Assembly: GCA_964551455.1 (NCBI GenBank)
Contig: CAZKDA010000097.1
Span: 1 to 16,919, forward strand
Source: JAHDHW01 sp964551455
GTDB lineage: Bacteria > Bacteroidota > Bacteroidia > Chitinophagales > Saprospiraceae
Direction: 5' to 3'
DNA length: 16,919 nucleotides
Notes under the pieces: generated by a model
What the model was told of the DNA's origin: nothing
Seen by the model: only the letters and a program-made list of their open reading frames with translations
Database searches by the model: none
Translations under genes and position numbers: made by a program
Shown here: piece by piece, positions 1-5,747 of the stretch
Layout: each line of letters begins with the position of its first letter
Position numbering within the stretch: the first letter of the stretch is position 1

Positions 1-219
1 GCCGGTTGGTTTTATGCTTCCGGCTGCAAAAGAAGGGTTGACCGCAGCGTTGCCTGCATCTTCAAAATAAGCAGCAAACTCATCTGCCGCAATCTCCCAT
101 GGTTCCGGGTCTGGATCGGGGTCTGGATCCGGTGTGGGATCATCTTTTTTACATGATGAAACAAATAGGGTCATCGAAAGCAACAATCCCAGTAATAAAA
201 GCAGATTCAATTTTTTCAT
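1..219 (-). CDS. Lipoprotein with DP-repeat linker, N-terminal part only
   Basis: Only the first 73 codons are present; the frame is open through base 1, so the gene continues beyond the left edge. It starts MKKLNLLLLLGLLLSM, a typical lipoprotein signal peptide with two lysines and a leucine-rich core. A lipobox VSSC follows, so C23 would be the lipidated cysteine. Next come KKDD and an acidic proline linker (residues 26-40: repeated DP pairs, then EP) before a start of folded-looking sequence (AADEFAAYFEDAGNAA). Such Asp-Pro or Glu-Pro spacers are common just after the lipid anchor in Bacteroidota surface or periplasmic lipoproteins. The downstream domain is not visible, so no function can be given. 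An intrinsic terminator separates it from the upstream MORN gene, so it probably has its own promoter in 220-370, although I see no exact TAnnTTTG box there. Confidence 0.8.
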   Translation of the reverse strand, partial: MKKLNLLLLLGLLLSMTLFVSSCKKDDPTPDPDPDPDPEPWEIAADEFAAYFEDAGNAAVNPSFAAGSIKPTG

Positions 220-372
220 TTCTAAAGTTTTGTAATTTTTAAAATTTGATTTTTTTCTCATTTATGGTGCAAAAAAACTTCTATGCTTTTAACTGATTGT
301 TATTACAAGATTAAGTTTGTGTTAACATCGGACATGCTGCTCATTATCAGGCTGTTGAGCAAAAGCCGGGAG

Positions 373-410
373 TAAATAAAAAAAGGCGCCGGAAGTAATT
401 CCCGGCGCCT
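373..410 (-). terminator. Intrinsic terminator of the MORN-repeat gene
   Basis: On the minus strand a GC-rich hairpin (arms GGCGCCGG and CCGGCGCC at 385-392 and 402-409, plus one A-T pair at 384/410, with a 9-nt loop) is followed directly by a run of seven T, then ATTTAC. This is a textbook Rho-independent terminator. It lies 27 bases after the stop codon of the minus-strand gene ending at 437. It separates that gene from the lipoprotein gene starting at 219. Confidence 0.9.
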
Positions 411-436
411 CAGCGTGTATTAACTATGAATGATCC

Positions 437-1393
437 CTAATTTGAAATCCTACCGAGTTGCATATCCACCAGTGAATTCAAATAGGATTGCTCGTCGATG
501 ATCGATTGAGCAATTTGCAACTCATTTTTTGATGTTTTGTATTCTTTTAAAGCGATGTTTTCCATGGCGATGGCGTAGTGGATGAAAGCGATGTTTTCAA
601 GAGCGGCGGTATTTTTTTCTGCCTGGAGCATTTCTGTTATTTCAGTCAGATTGCCAACGAAAGAATTGCCGTTTGCAAAAGTATAGCGAGCGCTGCCTTT
701 TAGTTTGCCGTTTTTCCACTGTCCGCTCAGTTGTTCTTTGTTTGAAAAACGGAACGCTGCTTTGTCATCCAACTGGCCTTTCGACCAGGTTCCTTCGAGT
801 TCATTTCCGTTTTGCCAGACGATCTTGCCCTGACCATCCTTTTTACTCATTTTGCTGAAACCGATGTACTGGCTGTTATCACTTCTTGTAAATGTTCCGA
901 ATCCTTCGATCTCGCTGTGTTTCCATTCGCCGGTGTAAAATTCGCCAGTCGTAAGCGTTATAGTGCCCTTCCCTTCAAATTCATCCTGGTAGAAATTGCC
1001 GCTGTAAACGTCGCCGCAGGCATAGGTAAAAACGCCTTCGCCCTGCATAAAACCCCGGCGCCACTGTCCGGCATAGAAACTGCCGTCGATATTGATCTGT
1101 TCGCCGTAGCCGTGTCGCAATCCAACGACGAATTGCCCCCTGTATTCCGATCCGTCAGGCCAGGTCATAACACCCTGCCCGTGGGGCTGGCCGAATTGAA
1201 ATTCCCCTTCGTAAACTATCCCCGTTTTCCATTCGCGGCGCCCCTTGCAGTCCTTTTTGTTTTTCGGGCAATCGACATCCAGGATAATTTCGGAGGTGTT
1301 GTTGGCAGCGGAGGTAGAAGTTGTGTTGGCTTGAATAAAAAATGGAAGGAAAAGAAATGGCAATGCCATTAAAGATGATGGTGTGGTTAACAT
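437..1393 (-). CDS. Exported MORN-repeat protein
   Basis: A 318-residue protein. Residues 1-22 are a hydrophobic stretch (LMALPFLFLPFFIQA) that looks like a signal peptide, although it lacks the usual N-terminal lysines or arginines; M9 is an alternative start. Residues 61-250 hold MORN repeats of the form YxGxWxxGxxxGxGxxxxxxG, starting at Y61, Y84, Y107, Y130, Y153, Y176, L199, L222 and F245. The period is exactly 23 residues. The first six or so are canonical; the later ones drift. Residues about 251-310 are predicted helical with no MORN pattern. C42 and C49 just before the repeats could form a disulfide in the periplasm. MORN repeats form an elongated beta-sheet and usually bind lipids or proteins; the partner here is unknown. 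The gene appears monocistronic, with a strong terminator downstream at 373-410. Confidence 0.85.
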   Translation of the reverse strand: MLTTPSSLMALPFLFLPFFIQANTTSTSAANNTSEIILDVDCPKNKKDCKGRREWKTGIVYEGEFQFGQPHGQGVMTWPDGSEYRGQFVVGLRHGYGEQINIDGSFYAGQWRRGFMQGEGVFTYACGDVYSGNFYQDEFEGKGTITLTTGEFYTGEWKHSEIEGFGTFTRSDNSQYIGFSKMSKKDGQGKIVWQNGNELEGTWSKGQLDDKAAFRFSNKEQLSGQWKNGKLKGSARYTFANGNSFVGNLTEITEMLQAEKNTAALENIAFIHYAIAMENIALKEYKTSKNELQIAQSIIDEQSYLNSLVDMQLGRISN

Positions 1394-1513
1394 GTGAAGC
1401 AGTTTTAGTATTCGTAAAATTGTAAGCTAAAAAACTAAGGAGGGCTTAAAAAAGGAGGGTTGTAATTTTGAAAGCACAATTTAAGATCATTTTAATATGA
1501 GGTCAATTTTTTT

Positions 1514-1544
1514 CAAAATTATTTACCATGCTTTCGCAAAAATA
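1514..1544 (-). promoter_or_regulatory. Candidate promoter boxes for the MORN gene
   Basis: Two exact matches to the Bacteroidota -7 consensus TAnnTTTG occur on the minus strand: TATTTTTG at 1544-1537 and TAATTTTG at 1521-1514. Either would give a leader of roughly 110-140 nt before the ATG at 1393. The spacer is AT-rich, so chance matches are possible, and no convincing -33 TTTG is spaced correctly. Confidence 0.3.
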
Positions 1545-1565
1545 CCGTTAAGGGGGTAGTAAAAA

Positions 1566-1593
1566 TTAGTGGTTAGTGGTTAGTGGTTAGTTG
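1566..1593. repeat. TTAGTGG heptamer tandem array
   Basis: Four adjacent 7-mers, TTAGTGG three times and then TTAGTTG, followed by a partial TTAG. The array sits in the 285-bp spacer between the MORN gene start (1393) and the msrB stop (1679), where no gene is visible. Its 7-bp unit length matches the other arrays at 5123 and 8934. It resembles the short tandemly repeated heptanucleotides known from cyanobacterial spacers. No function is evident. Confidence 0.75.
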
Positions 1594-1678
1594 TTAGTTT
1601 GCGCCTGAGATGGATTTATAACCTATCTTGTCTCCCGTCGTTACCGTTTTGGTTTTGATATATATCGCTCATATTCTT

Positions 1679-2203
1679 TCACTCTTCCTCTTCAAAATCA
1701 AGGGAAACGCTGTTGATACAATATCGCAAACCGGTGGGTTTTGGGCCGTCGGGGAATACGTGGCCAAGGTGACCATCACAGCGGGCGCATAACACTTCGA
1801 TCCTTGTCATCCCATGAGAGTGATCAGTGATTTCGGTGATACTATAATCGTTCAGCGGTTTCCAATAGCTGGGCCAGCCGGTGCCCGAGTCGAATTTTGT
1901 GGAGGAATGGAACAGCGGAAAACCACAGGCCGCGCAGGTGTAAATGCCTTCTTTTTTATTGTTCAACAAATCGCCGGTGAAGGGTCTTTCGGTGCCTTTC
2001 TTTCGCAATACATAAAATTCTGATTCGGTGAGTTCGGCTTTCCATTCTGCTTCGCTTTTTACCACTTTGGGAATGGTGTCTCCCTGAACGACCAAAACCG
2101 TATTGACCGATTCAGCATGATTTGCAGTGTTCGTTTTTGCATTTTGGGTTTGGTTGCATGCCAGGATAAAGATCAGCGCAGGTATCGAAAGGAGGTAATA
2201 CAT
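1679..2203 (-). CDS. msrB: Peptide-methionine (R)-S-oxide reductase MsrB, lipoprotein form
   Basis: A 174-residue MsrB that reduces the R epimer of methionine sulfoxide in damaged proteins. The N-terminus MYYLLSIPALIFILAC is a lipoprotein signal with lipobox ILAC, so C16 would be lipidated and the enzyme would act in the cell envelope. Residues 17-50 are a polar linker. The MsrB domain covers about 52-172: two CxxC pairs (C90/C93 in CAAC and C139/C142 in CARC) bind structural zinc, FDSGTGWPS (104-112) and HLGHVFPDG (145-153) shape the substrate pocket, and C162 in RYCINSVSL is the catalytic cysteine. All key residues are intact. Regeneration would need an envelope thiol reductant, and none is encoded nearby. 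It is spaced from both neighbours and looks monocistronic. Start is the ATG at 2203, which gives the complete signal peptide. Confidence 0.95.
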   Translation of the reverse strand: MYYLLSIPALIFILACNQTQNAKTNTANHAESVNTVLVVQGDTIPKVVKSEAEWKAELTESEFYVLRKKGTERPFTGDLLNNKKEGIYTCAACGFPLFHSSTKFDSGTGWPSYWKPLNDYSITEITDHSHGMTRIEVLCARCDGHLGHVFPDGPKPTGLRYCINSVSLDFEEEE

Positions 2204-2336
2204 TTTTTGTAATTATTTCATTTTTAAACAATAGCAATCTTTGTAATGTTTTTTGCCGACAATTCTTTGATGTGGTAAATCCATTGAATGTGGATCGCTA
2301 CCGCCGCTGTCACGGGGATAAGGAGATAGCCCTGCC

Positions 2337-2795
2337 TCATCGCTTTTTTCGTTTTTTTGGAGCCTGCCAATCTTCTTTTTCCGCAAATTCCACGATCCTT
2401 TTCATAAAACCCAAAATGGATAAAAACACGAGGTAGCCAAACGTAAGTACCTTAAATATCCAGCGATATGAACCTGCCTCCCCGATGGTCAGCGAGGAAA
2501 AAAGATATGCCAAAAATCCGGAGGCTACCGCCAGGCATGCAAAAGCCAGCATCGACCGAAGCCAATAATTGTTGAGGTTTTTTGATGACAGACTCGTGAT
2601 GCTGTTGAAAATGGCGTAGAACAAAATGAAGGCCGCTGCCGTCATCCACGGAAATTTTTGGCCGGCCTGGAAAATCCCCGTCCAGGACAATATTTTGGCA
2701 AACGACATCACTACAAAACCCGCCACAAATACAATAGCAGCCTGCATTACCGGATTGTATGCTTTGTATAAAAATGAGGGTTTCGAGGTTCCCAT
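2337..2795 (-). CDS. Four-helix membrane protein downstream of rimO
   Basis: A small integral membrane protein of unknown function. From the ATG at 2795 it has 152 residues and four hydrophobic segments (numbering from that ATG): about 15-36, 48-69, 79-102 and 111-133. It ends in a very basic tail (KKRKKR) that should stay in the cytoplasm. The frame can be extended upstream to a TTG at 2867, which adds 24 polar residues and overlaps the last 23 bases of rimO. I prefer the ATG because the extension lies partly inside the constrained rimO C-terminal codons and adds nothing recognisable. Either way the gene directly follows rimO on the same strand and is probably co-transcribed with it. No family name can be given from the sequence. 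Confidence 0.75.
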   Translation of the reverse strand: MGTSKPSFLYKAYNPVMQAAIVFVAGFVVMSFAKILSWTGIFQAGQKFPWMTAAAFILFYAIFNSITSLSSKNLNNYWLRSMLAFACLAVASGFLAYLFSSLTIGEAGSYRWIFKVLTFGYLVFLSILGFMKRIVEFAEKEDWQAPKKRKKR

Positions 2796-2844
2796 GTCGT
2801 TTTGGATTAAAAGTGATGCGGCTAAGTTAACATCTTTTGATTGT

Positions 2845-4161
2845 CTATTTTTTTGATACTTCGCCAAACAAATCGTACTCCGTGACTTCCGTTATGCGCA
2901 CATTGGCGAAATCGCCGATCCTAACAAAATTGCTGTCGGCCTTCACAAGCACCTCATTGTCAACCTCCGGTGAATCGTATTCCGTCCTGCCAACGAAGAA
3001 TTCCCCTTCCTTTCGGTCGAAAAGCACTTTAATGGATTTTCCTGCTTTTTCCAGGTTCTTTTTGTATGAAATTTCCTGCTGGATTTCCATAATGCGATTG
3101 GCTCTTTCCGCTTTCGTTTCAGGCGATACATCGTCGGGCATATCGAAAGCCGGCGTATTTTCTTCGTGGGAATATTGAAAAACACCTACGCGATCAAATT
3201 GCATAGTTCTGACAAAATCGCACAACTCATCAAACTCAGCATCAGTTTCACCTGGAAAACCCACCAGTAGCGTGGTGCGGATAGTCATACCCGGAACTTT
3301 TTTTCGGGCCAGCTCGATCAAATCGATTGTTTCTTTTTTGGTGATCTGCCGCCGCATCCGGTGTAAAACCGTGTCGCTGGCATGTTGCAATGGAATATCC
3401 AGGTAGTTACATACTTTTGGCAATGCGGCCATGGCGTCAAAAACTTCGAGCGGGAATTTGGAAGGATAAGCGTAGTGAAGTCTTATCCATTCGATGCCTT
3501 CCACTTCGGAAAGGGCAAATAACAAATCGGGCAAGGCTCTTTTTTTGTAAATATCCAGGCCGTAATAAGTCAGTTCCTGGGCGATAAGTATCAATTCTTT
3601 CACACCGGATCGAGCAAGGTTTTGCGCCTCCTTCACCAAGGCTTCGATGGGTTGGGAAATGTGCTTTCCGCGCATGAGCGGGATGGCGCAAAAAGCACAG
3701 GTACGGTTGCAACCTTCCGAAATTTTGAGGTAGGCAAAATGCTGTGGCGTGGTGGTGATCCGCTCGCCGATGAGTTGGTGTTTGTAATCGGCATTCAGTT
3801 TCGCGAGTAATCCGGGCAGTTCCAAAGTTCCGAAATAGGCATCAACTTCAGGAATATCTTTTTCAAGTTCATCTTTGTAACGTTGCGATAAACAGCCGGT
3901 CACGTAAAGTTTTTCGATTGCTCCTGTGGATTTGATGTCAGCATATCGAAGAATGGTGTTCACCGATTCTTCTTTTGCAAGGTCTATGAAACCACAGGTA
4001 TTAATGATGACAATATTGGCATCATCGTGGTCGCTGTCGTGTTCCACCTCAAAATCATTCCCTCTGAGTTGCGTGATGATATTCTCAGAATCGACCAGGT
4101 TTTTGGAACAACCCAGCGTGATGACATTTACCTTGTCCCGTTTCAGTGTCTTTGTTTTCAA
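2845..4161 (-). CDS. rimO: Ribosomal protein S12 methylthiotransferase RimO
   Basis: A 438-residue radical SAM enzyme that adds a methylthio group to a conserved aspartate of ribosomal protein S12. Domain order is standard. The N-terminal methylthiotransferase domain has cluster ligands C18 (GCSKNLVDSE, a RimO rather than MiaB signature), C56 (NTCGF) and C90 (TGC). The radical SAM barrel has CxxxCxxC at C151, C155 and C158 (CNRTCAFCAIP). A C-terminal TRAM-like domain covers about 370-435. The length fits the family. The start codon is TTG at 4161: no ATG is available, and the first residues KTKTLKRDK match the usual N-terminus of Bacteroidota RimO proteins. An exact TAnnTTTG box lies about 30 bases upstream. 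The membrane protein gene follows directly and may be in the same operon. Confidence 0.96.
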   Translation of the reverse strand: MKTKTLKRDKVNVITLGCSKNLVDSENIITQLRGNDFEVEHDSDHDDANIVIINTCGFIDLAKEESVNTILRYADIKSTGAIEKLYVTGCLSQRYKDELEKDIPEVDAYFGTLELPGLLAKLNADYKHQLIGERITTTPQHFAYLKISEGCNRTCAFCAIPLMRGKHISQPIEALVKEAQNLARSGVKELILIAQELTYYGLDIYKKRALPDLLFALSEVEGIEWIRLHYAYPSKFPLEVFDAMAALPKVCNYLDIPLQHASDTVLHRMRRQITKKETIDLIELARKKVPGMTIRTTLLVGFPGETDAEFDELCDFVRTMQFDRVGVFQYSHEENTPAFDMPDDVSPETKAERANRIMEIQQEISYKKNLEKAGKSIKVLFDRKEGEFFVGRTEYDSPEVDNEVLVKADSNFVRIGDFANVRITEVTEYDLFGEVSKK

Positions 4162-4190
4162 AATGTGTATTATTTTTGAAAATATGAGCG

Positions 4191-4226
4191 CAAAGATACG
4201 TTTAACGATAGTAGAAATTGGTCAAA
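4191..4226 (-). promoter_or_regulatory. Promoter of rimO
   Basis: On the minus strand TATCTTTG (4198-4191) matches the Bacteroidota -7 consensus TAnnTTTG exactly. A TTTG (4226-4223) lies 24 bases upstream as a -33 element, slightly more than the usual spacing of about 19-23. The inferred leader before the TTG start at 4161 is only about 25 nt. Confidence 0.5.
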
Positions 4227-4264
4227 CTTTATAGATAAATAATGGATACCGTTTTTTTAAAACT

Positions 4265-4272
4265 TACTTTTG
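4265..4272 (+). promoter_or_regulatory. Candidate -7 box for the beta-barrel gene
   Basis: TACTTTTG is an exact TAnnTTTG match on the plus strand, about 154 bases before the ATG at 4426. If it is used, the leader RNA would contain the GYTAATTT array and the 4337-4380 hairpin. No clear -33 TTTG is present at the right distance. Confidence 0.35.
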
Positions 4273-4289
4273 TTGTAATTTTTGAAAAT

Positions 4290-4313
4290 GCTAATTTGTT
4301 AATTTGCTAATTT
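4290..4313. repeat. GYTAATTT octamer tandem array
   Basis: Three adjacent 8-bp units, GCTAATTT, GTTAATTT and GCTAATTT, followed by GCC. It lies in the divergent spacer between rimO and the beta-barrel gene, just left of the hairpin element. No coding potential is seen. Confidence 0.6.
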
Positions 4314-4336
4314 GCCTCTCAATCAACCCATCGGAG

Positions 4337-4380
4337 CGAATCCCGCTTTTTCGAGAAAAAGCGGGACGATGAAATCGGGA
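4337..4380. repeat. 44-bp hairpin element, copy 1
   Basis: This stretch matches 5148-5191 at 40 of 44 positions in the same orientation. It contains a perfect 11-bp inverted repeat, TCCCGCTTTTT (4341-4351) and its complement (4356-4366), around a CGAG loop. A second CGGGA at 4376-4380 can also pair with the left TCCCG. It is flanked by CCCATC/TCAA-type short repeats (4319-4332 and 4386-4404), as though inserted in a repeat tract. No T-run follows on either strand, so it is not a standard intrinsic terminator. Confidence 0.85.
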
Positions 4381-4425
4381 TTACCCCATCAACCCATCAA
4401 TCAATTTTTTCAAAAAAGATACAAT

Positions 4426-5124
4426 ATGAAACGGCTAGTCATTTTTACAATATTCATTTTTGCTACTAACGCTGCCAGCGCACAATTCGGCCTCCATGCC
4501 GGCGTACGGTTTAATGCAGATAACAACTGGAAGCAATATTTTCAGAACTCGGAATTCCTTGAAAACGGCTATTCCGTTGGTATTGACTACTGGTTTCGTT
4601 TGAAAAACAGGAGGATAGAATTCACACCTGAACTGGCATTTACCAATTTTCAGCAAGAGATCGTTACTCCGCTCGATGGTGCTGTGATGGCGAAATCCAG
4701 GGTTTACAGCCTGTTGCTCAACACCAATATTTATTTCCTTGATCTCGATAACGACTGCAATTGCCCGACCTGGAGCAAAAGCAATGATGTGTTCAAAAGC
4801 GGCCTTTTTCTACAAATTACTCCGGGTATCAATTATTTTCAAAACAGCTTGGAATATTCTGCCAATACTACCGAAAAGGTTAGCAATTACGTCTTTAGCC
4901 TGGGCGCCGGTCTGGGGCTGGATATTGGCTTGAGCAACCTGGTGACGATCACTCCGAAAGTTGGTTTCCACTACCTTTTCAACGCATCCTGGAATGATCT
5001 CTCCCTGATGTCCGAAACTCCTATCCCAATTGACAAAGCCGGTGAAACAACCGACCTGAAACAATTTTACGCAGGACTTCGCATCGGCATCCGCCTCGAT
5101 CAACGCAATTATGGGTTTCGTTAG
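4426..5124 (+). CDS. Outer-membrane beta-barrel protein
   Basis: A 232-residue exported protein. The signal peptide MKRLVIFTIFIFATNAASA is followed by Q20, with cleavage expected after ASA. The mature part alternates polar and hydrophobic residues in short strands with aromatic girdle residues (GYSVGIDYWFRL, RRIEFTPELAF, YSLLLNTNIYFL, GLFLQITPGINYF, YVFSLGAGLGLDIGL, FYAGLRIGIRL). This is typical of small outer-membrane beta-barrel proteins of the Bacteroidota. C111 and C113 in DCNCP sit in a presumed loop and could bind metal or form a disulfide. The frame is open upstream to 4312, but that extension reads through the hairpin repeat and lacks a signal peptide at its start, so the ATG at 4426 is the real start. 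The TAG stop overlaps the first unit of a heptamer array. It converges on the methyltransferase gene. The specific function is unknown. Confidence 0.82.
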   Translation: MKRLVIFTIFIFATNAASAQFGLHAGVRFNADNNWKQYFQNSEFLENGYSVGIDYWFRLKNRRIEFTPELAFTNFQQEIVTPLDGAVMAKSRVYSLLLNTNIYFLDLDNDCNCPTWSKSNDVFKSGLFLQITPGINYFQNSLEYSANTTEKVSNYVFSLGAGLGLDIGLSNLVTITPKVGFHYLFNASWNDLSLMSETPIPIDKAGETTDLKQFYAGLRIGIRLDQRNYGFR

Positions 5125-5202
5125 ACACCAGACACCAGACACCAGATCGAATCCCGCTTTTTGGAGAAAAAGCGGGACGACAAAGTCGGGACACCGGATA
5201 CC
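5123..5202. repeat. AGACACC-type heptamer array, split by a hairpin element
   Basis: Three 7-mers AGACACC (5123-5143) run up to the second 44-bp hairpin element, and two further related 7-mers, GGACACC and GGATACC (5189-5202), follow it. Read on the minus strand these are GGTATCC, GGTGTCC and GGTGTCT, the same GGTRTCN family as the array at 8934-9003. The array begins within the stop codon of the beta-barrel gene and fills the 83-bp convergent spacer. Confidence 0.75.
5148..5191. repeat. 44-bp hairpin element, copy 2
   Basis: Second copy of the element at 4337-4380, with four differences (loop GGAG instead of CGAG, and three changes between the hairpin and the final CGGGA). The 11-bp arms at 5152-5162 and 5167-5177 are unchanged. 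It sits between two convergent genes, so its hairpin, with T-rich arm ends in both directions, might help end transcription from both sides, but the usual T-run after the stem is missing. Confidence 0.85.
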
Positions 5203-5207
5203 AAAAA

Positions 5208-5747
5208 CTACAAGCCACCCCATTTCCATTTCCTGAATAACTCCCACACGACGATGCCGATGCACACTGAAATGTTCAGGGAATGTTTGGTCCCAAATTG
5301 CGGAACTTCGATACATGCCTCGATGCGTTCCATCACTTCTTCGCTGATCCCGTTCACTTCGTTTCCAAATATCAATGCAATTTTTTGTGAAGGATCAGGG
5401 ACAAAATCCTGTAAAGGTGTGCTGGCTTCGGCCTGCTCCACGGCTAAGAGTTTATAACCACCTTCTGAAAGTACGCGGAGAGCGTCGGTCGTTTTCTCAA
5501 AATGCTGCCAGGCGACGGAATCGGTAGCGCCGATAGCGGTTTTCAGGATTTCGCGATGCGGAGGTTTGGCCGTGATGCCGCAGAGGAAAATCTTTTCGAG
5601 GGCGAATGAATCTGCCGTCCGAAAAGCTGAGCCGACATTGAGGGCAGACCGTACATTGTCGAGTACCAGCACAAAAGGCGTTTTGGCCTGGCGCTTAAAT
5701 TCATGCGGGCTTGCACGGTTCAGTTCGTTCAGCTTCAGCTTTCTCAT
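5208..5747 (-). CDS. TrmH/SpoU-family RNA 2'-O-methyltransferase
   Basis: A 179-residue SPOUT methyltransferase that would transfer a methyl group from SAM to a ribose 2'-OH in tRNA or rRNA. The three conserved motifs are present: motif 1 NVGSAFRTAD (37-46, with the catalytic arginine R43), motif 2 IALIFGNEVNGIS (123-135) and motif 3 EVPQFGTKHSLNISVCIGI (147-165), which forms the SAM-binding trefoil knot. It has the SPOUT core with only a short N-terminus (LKLNELNRASPHEF) and no large RNA-binding extension, so it is nearer in size to TrmL than to full TrmH; the RNA target cannot be told from sequence. Its ATG overlaps the stop of the upstream glycosyltransferase gene as ATGA (5747-5744), which implies translational coupling. 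It is the last gene of the pyrG operon. Confidence 0.92.
   Translation of the reverse strand: MRKLKLNELNRASPHEFKRQAKTPFVLVLDNVRSALNVGSAFRTADSFALEKIFLCGITAKPPHREILKTAIGATDSVAWQHFEKTTDALRVLSEGGYKLLAVEQAEASTPLQDFVPDPSQKIALIFGNEVNGISEEVMERIEACIEVPQFGTKHSLNISVCIGIVVWELFRKWKWGGL

Noticed and set aside
812..1372. 186-codon plus-strand frame opposite the MORN gene
   Set aside because: It is antisense to a clear repeat protein with exact periodicity; its own translation has no recognisable features and no promoter.
4312..4425. N-terminal extension of the beta-barrel frame from an ATG-like start at 4312
   Set aside because: It translates the hairpin repeat and tandem repeats and has no signal peptide at its start, whereas the ATG at 4426 gives a clean signal peptide.
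5152..5177. Classical bidirectional intrinsic terminator between the convergent genes
   Set aside because: The stem is good but no T-run follows it on either strand, and the same element occurs upstream of the beta-barrel gene, so termination is not its obvious role.
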